Below, one piece after another: positions 34,998 through 43,673 of a DNA stretch of 64,000 nucleotides. This DNA is from JAUIAS01 sp030425395. GTDB lineage: Bacteria; Pseudomonadota; Alphaproteobacteria; Rhodobacterales; Rhodobacteraceae. The position numbers and the translations under genes are program-made. The notes beneath the pieces are model-generated. The model saw only the letters and a program-made list of their open reading frames with translations, made no database searches and was not told the origin of the DNA. The DNA lies in NCBI GenBank assembly GCA_043553855.1, contig CP121336.1, forward strand, positions 3,162,001-3,226,000, read 5' to 3'. Every line of letters begins with the position of its first letter. The stretch's first letter is position 1.

Positions 34998-36330
34998 GAG
35001 AGTGTCCGATCTTCTGTGTAACTGCGCTTTGGTCCATGCTTCCTGAGAGGAGCAAGGACGATGACGATTTCCAAGGAATTACTGGACGAACTTTTGAAGG
35101 GCTGCGAACGGCCTGAAGATCTGCTTGGCGATACCGGGCTGATGAAAGAGCTCAGGATCAAGTTGATGGAACGCATGCTGGGAGCTGAGCTGACCGCGCA
35201 TCTTGGTTATGAAGAAGGCAAGGATGCTCCTCTTGGTCAGTCCAACCGGCGCAACGGCACAGCCAGTAAGCGGCTGAAGGGTCAGGACGGCGAGGTGCCA
35301 ATCGCCGTGCCGCGTGACCGGGACGGCAGTTTCGAGCCTGCACTGGTCAAGAAAGGCCAGACCCGGATCGACGGAATAGATGACAAAATCATCGGTCTCT
35401 ATGCCGCTGGCTTGACGGTCCGTGACATCCGCGCCCACCTTGAGGACGTCTACGGCCTACAGGTTTCTCCAGACCTGATCAGCCGGGTTACCGACGCTGT
35501 GTTGGACGAGGTTCGCGAATGGCAATCCCGGGCGCTGGAGCGGATGTATCCCATCGTGATATTCGACGCGCTCCGGGTCAAAATCCGCGACGCTGACAGC
35601 CGCATGGTCAAGAACAAGGCCGTCTACGTGGCCTTGGGCGTCAGCAGAGACGGCGTCCGCGAGGTTCTCGGCCTCTGGATTGCCGACAACGAAGGTGCCA
35701 AGTTCTGGCTGTCTGTGATGAACGAACTGAAGAACCGCGGGGTTCAGGACGTGCTGATCGCGGTCGTAGATGGGCTGAAGGGCTTTCCCGAGGCCATCAC
35801 AGCCGCTTTCCCGGACGCCGCGGTCCAGACCTGCATCGTGCATCTGGTGCGCCATTCTCTGAACTTCTGCGCCTGGAAGGATCGCAAGGCGGTGGCCGCC
35901 GACCTTCGCCTGATATACGGTGCCCCGACGGCCGAACAGGCTGCCGCTGAGCTGGACGCCTTTGAGGAAAAATGGGCCAAGAAATACGCCTCGATTGCCC
36001 CGGCATGGCGGAGAGCATGGCAGGAGGTAATCCCGTTCTTCGCTTTCGATCCCGCGATCCGCAAGATCATCTACACCACCAATGCCATCGAAAGCCTGAA
36101 CCGGGTAATCCGGAAATCGATCAAGACGCGCGGTTCATTCCCAACCGAGGAGGCCGCGACGAAGCTGATCTACCTGGCCATCCGCAACTTCGAGAAAGGA
36201 GGACGGAATGTCCGAGAGTGGTTTGCCGCCCGCAATCAATTCGCTATCATGTTCGACGAACGCTTCAATGCGTGACCGTATCTGAAACCCGCATGGGCCG
36301 GACCAGATACACAGACTTCATGACACTCCC
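34998..36330 (+). mobile_element. IS256-family insertion inside istA
   Basis: The element is 1333 bp, flanked on both sides by the 8-bp direct repeat CACGTCAG (34990-34997 and 36331-36338). Its ends are imperfect inverted repeats (GAGAGTGTC...TCTGTGTA against GGGAGTGTC...TCTGTGTA). IS256 elements create 8-bp duplications. The intact repeat suggests recent insertion. Confidence 0.9.
35061..36275 (+). CDS. IS256-family (mutator-type) transposase
   Basis: This 404-residue transposase has the mutator signature. It shows NRRNGTASKRLKG near the N-terminus, a DDE core with YPIVIFDALRVKIRD and AVVDGLKGFPEAITAAFP, and the C-terminal YTTNAIESLNRVIRK with SLNR motif. It is full length and appears functional. 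It opposes istA transcription. Confidence 0.95.
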   Translation: MTISKELLDELLKGCERPEDLLGDTGLMKELRIKLMERMLGAELTAHLGYEEGKDAPLGQSNRRNGTASKRLKGQDGEVPIAVPRDRDGSFEPALVKKGQTRIDGIDDKIIGLYAAGLTVRDIRAHLEDVYGLQVSPDLISRVTDAVLDEVREWQSRALERMYPIVIFDALRVKIRDADSRMVKNKAVYVALGVSRDGVREVLGLWIADNEGAKFWLSVMNELKNRGVQDVLIAVVDGLKGFPEAITAAFPDAAVQTCIVHLVRHSLNFCAWKDRKAVAADLRLIYGAPTAEQAAAELDAFEEKWAKKYASIAPAWRRAWQEVIPFFAFDPAIRKIIYTTNAIESLNRVIRKSIKTRGSFPTEEAATKLIYLAIRNFEKGGRNVREWFAARNQFAIMFDERFNA

Positions 36331-37320
36331 CACGTCAGCAATAGATCCTGGCAATGCCTTGTGCGCTGTCTCTTGCCAAAGAGCGATACAGCGATCTTCG
36401 AGCCACTGGTTCAGTTCTTCCAGATCAGAAAAGACCGGCATGACCTGCCACATGCGGTGGCGCGCGTCCTGTACGTTCTTCTCAACCTGGCCTTTCTCCC
36501 AGCCCGCAGCGGGATTGCAGAACTCAGGCTCAAAAACATAGTGGCTGGCCATAGCCTTGAAGCGTGCATTGACGTCGCGCTGCTTGCCTTTGCCAACCTG
36601 GTCTACGGCCGTCTTCATGTTATCGTAAATGCCCCGGCCGGGAACGCCACCAAACACCCTGAACGCATGCCAATGGGCGTCGAACAGCATCTCATGCGTT
36701 TGCAGTGGGGTACGCCCGCACCAAGAATGCCCGGCTGTGGGACAGCTTGATATGCGCCACCTGCAGTTTGACCCGCTCGCCTGCGATGTTGGCCCAATCC
36801 TCGCTCCAATCGAACTGGAAAGCTTCACCCGGCTGGAACACCAAAGGCACATAGGTCCCGCGACCCGTCGTCTGTTCCGCACGATGCCGATCTTCACGCC
36901 ATGCCCGGGCAAAAGCTGCAACGCGTTCATAGGAGCCATCATATCCCAGCTTCACCAGATCCGCGTGCATCTGCTTCACGGTACGCCGCTCCTTGCGCGA
37001 CTTGCGGGTCTGGACGAGAAGCCAAGCGGACAATCGATCCGCGTAAGGATCCAGCTTGCTTGGACGTTTTGGCGTCTTGAAACGCGGCTCCACCGCGCTT
37101 TCGCGCAGATACTTCTTGATGGTGTTGCGAGACAGACCCGTCCGTCGGGCAATCTCTCTGATTGGCATTTTATCACGCAATGCCCAGCGTCGAATGACAC
37201 TCAAAAATCCCATGTCGATCACTCCAAATCTCCCCAACCAAAAACGTCGGGGAAGTGTGTTCACATGGGTCAATTCTCAGTGACAATTTATGGGCATACC
37301 GGGTCAGTTCTCAGTGACAA

Positions 37321-38283
37321 TCAACAGTCCATCCCGCAGAACTTCAAGAATTGCCGGTGATGCTGAAAGCGGCGCAGATCGCCAGCTTCTGCGAGGATGG
37401 TCAGCGCATTGATCGGGCCGATCCCCGGGATGGATGTCAGCAACTGGTAGTCGGTGTTGTTCTTTAGAAGTGCGACAGCCCGGTTCTCGATCTCGTTACG
37501 CTGGGCAATCAGGCTGCGCCCTTCACCCAAGACCAAACGGAACATCCTGGCAGCGTCAGAGCCCGGTGCGATAGGCAGGCCCACAGAGGACTCGGCCGTC
37601 TGATAAATATCCGCAAGCAAACGTTCTTTTGAGACTTTGCGCCCAACAACCTCCCAGGCATCGGTAATGAATGCCTCTTGGCTCATGGCTGATATAAAAT
37701 GCGGTGATGGATAGCGCTCCAGAAAGGCGAAGAACCAATCACTGCGTGAACTGCGGTGAAAGCGGTCAGCCTCAGGCCAATACAATGGTAGATAGTGGGT
37801 CAGGATCCGGTGCCACAGCTCGGTCTTCGAGCGCGAGACGATGTCATGTGTCTTGGATAGTTCCTGCAGGTCGTTCGTGCCACAAAGTACTGGATCGTGA
37901 TAGAATTGCTCGTTCCCGATCTGCATCATGTGCAGGATGACCTGTGCGTCTTTCGGGTCGTTCTTGTCCCAGCTATTGTTCAAGGCTTCACGGGTCCGTG
38001 CCAATGCGACCGAAGACACCAACTTCACCTCGAAACCAGCGACGCCGAGCCGATACGCCAAAGCGCGATGGTAATTGCCCGTGGCTTCAAACGCCACGCG
38101 CACAGGACGGCCATAATCCGAGAGTGTGCCGATCAATCGGTTGAAGTCGTCGAGTTGGTTAAGAACAGTCAGGCGGCGGCGGCGCGTCCTACCTGGAATA
38201 GCGATTAAGACTTCATGGCGGGCCTTAGCAATATCAACGGCCACCAAAACAGGCTCAGTCTGTGCAATACTGGTCTTGGTCAT
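37321..38283 (-). pseudogene. IS110-family transposase, C-terminus cut off by the IS21 element
   Basis: A 320-residue frame starts with the RuvC-like DEDD domain (VLVAVDIAKARHEV, FEATGNYHRALAY, NDPKDAQVI). It reaches the transposase_20 helix-hairpin region (LLTSIPGIGPINALTILAEAG) but stops at FCGMDC exactly where the IS21 repeat begins. The normal final segment, with the conserved Ser, is missing. The missing end is not found on the other side of the IS21 element, so a deletion or rearrangement followed the insertion. A GGCTATGAT/ATCATAGCC inverted repeat at 38340-38390 marks its upstream end. Confidence 0.85.
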
Positions 38284-38420
38284 AGTCGATCTCCCTTGCG
38301 GTGTGGTTTGTGCAAAACCACTGTAGGGACCTGAGACCCGGCTATGATCACCTGCTGCGCTATTTGGGGGCTGCGCAGGCAATCATAGCCTCTAAATCAA
38401 TGTCATTCCGAAGGTGTTAC

Positions 38421-38771
38421 GGCCCGGAACTGCGAGGTCGCGCGCTTGATGCCTGGGCCGATGACAACGGCGTCCAGCTGTATTTCATCGATCCGGGCAA
38501 ACCGACCCAGAATGCTTACATCGAGAGCTTCAATGGCCGTTTCAGGGAAGAATGTCTGAACCAGCACTGGTTCACCAGCATCGGCGAGGCGCGCGAGATC
38601 ATCGAAGACTGGAGGATCGATTACAACACAGAACGCCCGCACAGCAGCCTGAAATACCAAACCCCGGAGGAGTTCGCCGCAGCGCGGCCCTTCAACAAAA
38701 CGCAATGGGCGCAGCCGCTTGAGCTATCTAAGGGCTCCGCGCCCGCGCCCATTGCTCACGCCGCCGAATGA
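38421..38771 (+). pseudogene. IS3-family transposase OrfB, C-terminal remnant
   Basis: This is the last ~116 residues of an rve-type OrfB. It starts abruptly at GPELRGRALDAWADDNG and includes the catalytic region PGKPTQNAYIESFNGRFREE and the end EDWRIDYNTERPHSSLKYQ. The N-terminal part and orfA are gone, cut by the IS110 element. The right end of the element is probably near 38833 (GGGGCAGGTCAC). Confidence 0.85.
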
Positions 38772-38833
38772 TGGCACACAAATGGGGAGCAAACTCGATT
38801 TACGAGTGGCCCTGAAAAAAGGGGCAGGTCACT

Positions 38834-39262
38834 TTGATCTTTGACTTCAAGCCAAACCCGCGCGGCTTGATACAGGCGCGCTGGACTGCGCAGAACGCGC
38901 TTAGAGACGATAGAGGCTAGCTCACGTTGCTGGGTTGATGACATTGCCTCCCAGCAATCTCGGTCTGTCTGCTTGTCCTCCTGCATCACCGCTGCGCGTT
39001 GAATTGCTCCTGCGAAGAATCGCCGGATGTTGTGGGGATGTGCAGGCACCTCGACCCGTCCGCCATGCTTCACACAGCGCGATGCTCCCTTCAAGGCTGG
39101 AGCCTTGCAAGGCGAACCGTCCCGACGCTTTGCGCGGCACCGAGGTGCCGCTTTCATGGCGTCTAGGCCCAATGACCGGCCCTCAGGGGTAAGGTTCTCA
39201 GGTGTCGGCCTTCCCCGGGGTCTGTGTGGGCGCGTCTCTCGCGCGGCGCGCGCCACAGCATC
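38834..39262 (-). pseudogene. HGGxSTG-type small protein gene, interrupted at both ends by IS elements
   Basis: The surviving frame encodes CRAKRRDGSPCKAPALKG followed by CVKHGGR, the Cys/His motif of HGGxSTG-domain proteins often found in phages and islands. ATG 39157 could start a shortened version. The upstream part is cut by IS630 at 39263, and the downstream part by the IS3 remnant at about 38833, so the stop is supplied by IS3 sequence. Function unknown, probably dead. Confidence 0.6.
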
Positions 39263-39264
39263 TA

Positions 39265-40315
39265 GAGCGCATCCAGCCTGATTGGATTCAGGATTCCCAT
39301 CTGCCTTGAACTGTGATTCCCTGTATTTGAGGCAGATACAGGGGGTCACCGATGGGCAAACCGCATCCCATGGAGTTACGAGAACGGGTCGTTGCTTATG
39401 TCGAGGAGGGGAACACGCACCGTGCGTCAGCGGCGCATTTTCGGGTTTCGATCAAGTTCGTCAACATGGTCAGGCTGAAACACGAGACTGGATCGCTCGC
39501 GCCCAAGCCTCAGGGCAATGGCGGCTGGAGCAAACTCGGGGCGTTTGATGATTGGGCCCGAGCGCGTCTGGCGGCGCAGGGCGATCTTACACTTGATGCG
39601 CTTGTGGAGGCCTTGCGTCGGGAGCACAACTTATGTGTGGCCCGGTCATCAGTCGCCTATTGGCTGCGCCGCCTCGGGCTCAGCCACAAAAAAACTCTGC
39701 GCGCGGCTGAGCAACTGCGACCGGATGTGGCGCGGGAACGGGCCTTCTGGATCACCCGCCGTCAGCCGTTCATGCAAGGGTTTTTGCACCGGTTGGCCTT
39801 CATCGACGAAACATCGTTGAAAACCAACATGATCAAGACCACGGGTTGGGCACCGCGCGGCAAGCGCCTGATCGATCATGTGCCTTGGGGCCATTGGAAT
39901 ACACAGACCTTCATCGCGGCGTTGCGTCATGACCGGCTCGACGCGCCCTGGGTGCTCAAAGGGGCGATCAACCGGGAACTCTTTGACGTCTACATCGAAA
40001 CCCAACTCGCGCCGACCCTGACGCCCGGCGATGTGGTCATTCTCGACAACCTGCCCACCCATAAATCGGCGGCATCGCAGGACTTGTTGAAGGCTCAGAA
40101 CAACTGGCTGCTATTTCTCCCAAAATACAGCCCCGATCTGAACCCGATTGAAATGGCGTTCTCGAAACTGAAAGCCCTGATCCGAAAGGCCGCCGCTAGA
40201 ACGTACGACGACCTATGGAAAGCCGTTGGGCATGTCTGCAACCCCTTCTCGGATGAAGAATGTTACAACTTCTTCAAGGCGGAAGGATATGAAACCGATT
40301 AGATTGGACACGCTC
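39265..40315 (+). mobile_element. IS630-family insertion sequence with TA duplication
   Basis: The ends are inverted repeats (GAGCGCATCCAGCCTGATTG at 39265-39284 against the complement of the sequence ending at 40315). The dinucleotide TA flanks both sides (39263-39264 and 40316-40317), which is the IS630 target choice. It carries one intact transposase gene. Confidence 0.88.
39352..40302 (+). CDS. IS630-family transposase
   Basis: This 316-residue protein is in a single frame. It has an N-terminal helix-turn-helix (THRASAAHFRVSIKFVNMV), then a DDE domain with Asp in LAFIDETSLKTN, Asp in DVVILDNLPTHKS and Glu in YSPDLNPIEMAF. It appears complete, so this element may still move. Confidence 0.95.
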   Translation: MGKPHPMELRERVVAYVEEGNTHRASAAHFRVSIKFVNMVRLKHETGSLAPKPQGNGGWSKLGAFDDWARARLAAQGDLTLDALVEALRREHNLCVARSSVAYWLRRLGLSHKKTLRAAEQLRPDVARERAFWITRRQPFMQGFLHRLAFIDETSLKTNMIKTTGWAPRGKRLIDHVPWGHWNTQTFIAALRHDRLDAPWVLKGAINRELFDVYIETQLAPTLTPGDVVILDNLPTHKSAASQDLLKAQNNWLLFLPKYSPDLNPIEMAFSKLKALIRKAAARTYDDLWKAVGHVCNPFSDEECYNFFKAEGYETD

Positions 40316-40680
40316 TAGAAACCGCTTTTGTCGTTTGGTGGTCATGGCACTTTCTGGAATTTGATCCGGTTCGCGAACTAACTTAGCCAAATTTTTGGAC
40401 AAAAAATATCGGGGCGAGCCTTAATAATGAGACCGACAAGGCGTCTGGGTGGCCCAGGGGGTGGGGATGCCAGTTTTCATGATTTCACCGCACTTACGTG
40501 GAGTACTTCCACCGAACTTGACCGAGAATTGGTGCCAAGCGCATTATCTTCTTGGGGATTGAGCTTAGTCTCCTTGATTTTGTTGCTGGCGTGAGCGACT
40601 TGAGCGCACAGGAAAGCAGTTGCAAAACCATGCCCCAGTTGAACCGGTGCCGTCAAAAAATTCAGCGGAGATTTTCAGGA

Positions 40681-40842
40681 ATGCCCGATTCAGAGCCGAA
40701 ACCGAAAAAGATTAAGCCACTCTCCTCGACCGCGCCCCGGATTCTGGGCGAGGCGGCAATTAAGGCCGGAAGGAAGAACAACGAACCACAGATGGTGGCG
40801 GCGGGGAACAGACTTCTGGAACGGACCAAGAGTGAGGATTGA
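40681..40842 (+). CDS. Small hypothetical protein (53 residues)
   Basis: This short Lys/Pro-rich frame (PDSEPKPKKIKPLSSTAPRI, then EAAIKAGRKNNEPQMVAAG) starts at ATG 40681 after a weak AGGA box. No family was recognised. It lies in an AT-richer gap (40316-41010) between IS630 and tRNA-Asn that otherwise shows no gene. It may be a remnant of island cargo or no gene at all. Confidence 0.35.
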   Translation: MPDSEPKPKKIKPLSSTAPRILGEAAIKAGRKNNEPQMVAAGNRLLERTKSED

Positions 40843-40881
40843 GTGACGGACTTCTGAATGGCGATGTTGACACGTCGCATC

Positions 40882-40897
40882 AGACGAAATTTCGTCT
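40882..40897. repeat. 16-bp perfect palindrome AGACGAAATTTCGTCT
   Basis: The sequence is its own reverse complement. It lies between the small ORF and the tRNA-Asn terminator. It could be an operator or part of an old recombination site. There is no second copy in the window that I found. Confidence 0.6.
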
Positions 40898-40971
40898 AAT
40901 CTTCACTTTTTGTTACCCTGAATGCTACCCCTGATCGTGTGGCGGCTAGATTTGACGTTTCCCAAATTCGC

Positions 40972-41008
40972 AAAAAAGCCCTCAAGTCTTTGCGACTTAA
41001 GGGCTTTT
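40972..41008 (-). terminator. Terminator after tRNA-Asn
   Basis: On the minus strand AGCCCTTAAGTC (1005-994 of the 40 kb block) pairs with GACTTGAGGGCT, followed by TTTTT (A-run at 40972-40977). It directly follows the tRNA 3' end. Confidence 0.8.
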
Positions 41009-41010
41009 TA

Positions 41011-41085
41011 TGGCTCCGGCGGTAGGGATCGAACCTACGACCAATTGATTAACAGTCAACTGCTCTACCGCTGAGCTACGCCGGA
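41011..41085 (-). tRNA. tRNA-Asn (anticodon GTT)
   Basis: This 75-nt cloverleaf on the minus strand has acceptor TCCGGCG/CGCCGGA, discriminator G and an encoded CCA. The D-arm starts GTAGCTCAGCGGTAGAGC. The anticodon loop is CTGTTAATC, read GTT, and the T-arm is GGTTCGATCC. tRNA-Asn is a frequent integration target, and an IS-rich mosaic lies on its 3' side. Confidence 0.95.
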
Positions 41086-41165
41086 ACATGGGGGCGATAT
41101 AGCGAATGGTGCGGGAGGCGTCCAGAGGTCCTTTGCGAAAAATTCAAAAAATTTCACTGCGGCTT

Positions 41166-42077
41166 TCAGGTGCGGGAAAACGGTGCGGCGATGCCCGGTT
41201 CCGTCGTGCAGGTTACGCGGGATTTTCCATGTAAATCAATAAGGTGGGCAAAGACGTTTCGTTCCGCTGCAGGCAGAAGGGCGGCAGGTGTTTCGGTATA
41301 GATGCGCGCGGCGAGATCGCCTGCGGTGGCCGGGCCTTCCGCCAAAGCGGCGAGAACCTGTGCTTCACGGTCGCGTCTGTGGGCCATGAGCCAGTCCAGC
41401 CGTGCGTTGGGGGCGGCGATACTTGGCCCGTGGCCGGGATAGAAGATCCGCCAGTCCCGTGCGTTCAGTTTCTCGCATGAGGCCATGAAATCGGTGAGGT
41501 CTCCGTCAGGCGGGGACACCAGCGATGTGGCCCAGCCCATCACGTGATCGGCGGTCAGGCAGGCGTCACCCCAGCCGAGGGCAATGTGGTTACCGATGTG
41601 GCCCGGCGTGTGGATAACCTCAAGCGACCAGCCGTCTCCGGTGATCGTGTCGCCGCAGGCCACTTCGGTATCGGGGCGAAACGAAAGATCCACGCCTTCG
41701 CCACCGCCGGCAAGTCCCGACGCGGCCAGAGCCTGCATAACGGGGCTGCGCCCGGCGTGGGGACCGCCAAAGGCGAGAATCGGCGCGCCGGTCACATCGG
41801 CCAACGGGCGGGCCAGCGGCGAGTGATCCACATGGGTATGGGTCACGATGATATGGGTGATCTTCTGATCGGGGCCCACGGCGTTCAGGATGGCGCGCAG
41901 ATGTGTTTCGTCCTGTGGGCCGGGATCAATCACCGCAAGGCCGCGTGTGCCCAGAACATAGGTGTTTGTGCCGGTAAACGTCATGGGCGACGGGTTTGGT
42001 GCCAGGATGCAGCGCAGGCCGGGTTCCAGTTCCAGCGCCATGCCGGGAGTGCGGGGATCGTCTGGAAATTGGGTCAT
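41166..42077 (-). CDS. MBL-fold metallo-hydrolase
   Basis: This 303-residue protein has the metallo-beta-lactamase motif THTHVDHSPL near residue 81, a later HTPGHIGNHIALG (third His region) and LTADHVMGWA (bridging Asp). The C-terminal helix resembles LACTB2-type hydrolases, which cleave thioesters or RNA. No signal peptide is seen, so it is cytoplasmic. It diverges from the histidine kinase gene. Confidence 0.85.
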   Translation of the reverse strand: MTQFPDDPRTPGMALELEPGLRCILAPNPSPMTFTGTNTYVLGTRGLAVIDPGPQDETHLRAILNAVGPDQKITHIIVTHTHVDHSPLARPLADVTGAPILAFGGPHAGRSPVMQALAASGLAGGGEGVDLSFRPDTEVACGDTITGDGWSLEVIHTPGHIGNHIALGWGDACLTADHVMGWATSLVSPPDGDLTDFMASCEKLNARDWRIFYPGHGPSIAAPNARLDWLMAHRRDREAQVLAALAEGPATAGDLAARIYTETPAALLPAAERNVFAHLIDLHGKSRVTCTTEPGIAAPFSRT

Positions 42078-42137
42078 GGTGGGTCCTTGGGCTCAGCTGC
42101 GAAAAAATAAATTGGGTGCCATCGCGCGGAATGGCGA

Positions 42138-42166
42138 TTGGATGTTCCTGCACCTTGGCATAGCTT
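42138..42166 (+). promoter_or_regulatory. Predicted promoter of the histidine kinase, possibly giving a leaderless mRNA
   Basis: TTGGAT (42138-42143) and TAGCTT (42161-42166) are 17 nt apart. The expected start point is close to the ATG at 42173, and no Shine-Dalgarno sequence is visible before that ATG. Confidence 0.4.
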
Positions 42167-42172
42167 TAGCGC

Positions 42173-43492
42173 ATGTCGTTCAATTGGCTCAAACAGTATA
42201 TGCCGCGCGGGCTCTATGGTCGGGCCGCGCTGATTCTGATCTTGCCGGTTGTGATGTTGCAGCTGGTGGTTTCGGTGGTGTTCATCCAGCGCCATTTCGA
42301 AGATGTGACCACTCAGATGACGCGCACAGTGGAACGGGAATTGGCGCTGACGCTGGACCTGGCCGATGGTGCCAACGATCGCGCGGCGGCGCTTGGCGCG
42401 ATGCGACCGGTGGCAGAGCCGCTGGAACTGAGCACGCGGTTTGTTGATCCAGAGGCGATCCCGGCGCGTGACGTGATCCGTTGGTATGATTTTTCCGGCC
42501 GTGTGATGATCCGGGTGCTGCGGTCGTCGCTGCCGCAAACGGGCACGATTCTGTTGCCGGACAATCGCAATGTGGTGGTGTTTGCCCAGACGCGCCACGG
42601 CTGGCTTGAGATCGGCTTTGACCGCTTTCGGGTTTCCGCCCGCAATCCGCACCAGCTCTTGGTGAACATGGTGTTCTTTGGTGGTCTGATGACGGTGATC
42701 GCGTTTTTCTATCTGCGCAATCAGTTGCGCCCGATCACCCGGCTGGCCAATGCCGCGCAGGCCTTCGGGCGCGGCCGCAGCGTGCCGTATCACCCCTCCG
42801 GTGCCGCCGAAGTGCGGGTGGCGGGCCATGCGTTTCTTGATATGCGCGCGCGCATCGAACGCCAGATCGAACAGCGCACGCTGATGTTGTCCGGTGTCAG
42901 CCACGATTTGCGCACGCCGCTGACCCGGCTCAAGCTGGGGCTGTCGCTGGTTGACGAAGACGACGCGCGCCCGATGCTCAAGGACGTGGCCGAGATGGAG
43001 CGGCTGGTGGAGGAGTTTCTCAACTTTGCCAAAGGGGCGGCCGAGGGCGAACCCACGCCGACCGATCCGGTTGCTCTGGTCGAACAGCTGGTTGCCGATG
43101 CGGACCGGGCGGGCACGCCGGTCACGCTGGCCGAAGTGTCCGGCGCGGGCGAGGTGGCCCTGCGCGCGGGGGCGATCCGGCGGGCGCTGGATAATCTGGT
43201 GAACAACGCGGTGCGCTATGGGACGCGGGCCGAGATTTCGGTTCAGATATCCGATCGGACGCTGCGCCTGCGGGTCGAAGACGACGGTCCCGGCATTCCC
43301 GCCGATCAACGCGCCGAGGCGGTCAAACCCTTTTCCCGCCTCGATCCGGCCCGCAATCAGAATCAGGGCACCGGGGTGGGGCTTGGCCTTGCCATTGCCG
43401 CGGACATCGCGCGCGCCCACGGGGGCGTTCTGCGTCTGGGCCAAAGCGAAGATTTGGGTGGGCTGAGGGCGGATATCGTCATCTCGCGCTAG
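42173..43492 (+). CDS. EnvZ-like sensor histidine kinase
   Basis: This 439-residue inner-membrane kinase has membrane helices at about 17-39 and 164-183 that flank a periplasmic sensor. A HAMP linker (RNQLRPITRLANAA) leads to the H-box SGVSHDLRTPLTRL with His244, then NLVNNAVRYG (N-box), EDDGPGIP and GTGVGLGLAI. The layout matches EnvZ of the OmpR system. No response regulator gene lies beside it in this window. An MBL hydrolase gene diverges on one side and a tRNA on the other. Confidence 0.9.
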   Translation: MSFNWLKQYMPRGLYGRAALILILPVVMLQLVVSVVFIQRHFEDVTTQMTRTVERELALTLDLADGANDRAAALGAMRPVAEPLELSTRFVDPEAIPARDVIRWYDFSGRVMIRVLRSSLPQTGTILLPDNRNVVVFAQTRHGWLEIGFDRFRVSARNPHQLLVNMVFFGGLMTVIAFFYLRNQLRPITRLANAAQAFGRGRSVPYHPSGAAEVRVAGHAFLDMRARIERQIEQRTLMLSGVSHDLRTPLTRLKLGLSLVDEDDARPMLKDVAEMERLVEEFLNFAKGAAEGEPTPTDPVALVEQLVADADRAGTPVTLAEVSGAGEVALRAGAIRRALDNLVNNAVRYGTRAEISVQISDRTLRLRVEDDGPGIPADQRAEAVKPFSRLDPARNQNQGTGVGLGLAIAADIARAHGGVLRLGQSEDLGGLRADIVISR

Positions 43493-43525
43493 GCCCGGGA
43501 TGACAGGGGGAACCAAAAGGGCGGT

Positions 43526-43602
43526 TGGTAGGCCCGGCAGGACTTGAACCCGCAACCAAAGCGTTATGAGCGCTCTGCTCTAACCAATTGAGCTACAGGC
43601 CC
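43526..43602 (-). tRNA. tRNA with CAT anticodon (Ile2 or elongator Met)
   Basis: This 77-nt cloverleaf on the minus strand has acceptor GGGCCTG pairing with CGGGCCT (two G-U pairs), D-arm TAGCTCAATTGGTTAGAGC, anticodon loop CTCATAA, T-arm GGTTCAAGTCC and an encoded CCA. It is not initiator-like. The acceptor and anticodon arms look like the lysidine-modified tRNA-Ile2, but elongator tRNA-Met cannot be excluded by eye. Confidence 0.88.
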
Positions 43603-43673
43603 GCCGTGCATTGGGTTAGCATGATGGACAGCAGCGTCAAGCCTCTGTGAGGGGGCAAACTGCAAAACCGCCG

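Larger units (their letters stand above)
34342..37213 (-). pseudogene. istA: istA transposase, broken by a frameshift and by an IS256 insertion
   Basis: IstA starts at 37213 (MGFLSVIRRWALRDK, then a helix-turn-helix EIARRTGLSRNTIKKYL). It runs through FQFDWSEDWANI with the DDE core, but leaves frame near 36704-36710, where an extra base turns the expected YPLQTHEML into a stop. The frame resumes as LQTHEMLFDAHWHAFRVF and ends at GSIADV near 36331. An IS256-family element splits it there. The rest continues from 34997 as VWEAEKPMLMALPPAFDGF to 34342. The transposase cannot be made as one chain, so this copy is probably immobile unless helped in trans. Confidence 0.88.
33491..37324 (-). mobile_element. 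IS21-family insertion sequence, interrupted by IS256
   Basis: The ends are a 29-bp inverted repeat with one mismatch: TTGATTGTCACCGAGAACTG from 33491, continuing to 33519, with its complement at 37296-37324. Inner copies of a related repeat lie near 33519-33538 and 37267-37290, as IS21 elements have multiple terminal sites. It carries istA and istB on the minus strand. Without the inserted IS256 and its target repeat the length is about 2.49 kb, normal for IS21. No target duplication is visible at the outer ends. Confidence 0.85.

Noticed and set aside
38301..38420. Extended open frame upstream of the IS3 transposase remnant as part of a gene
   Set aside because: The residues before position 38421 do not resemble OrfB and come from the IS110 end. 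Only the segment from GPELRG onward belongs to IS3.
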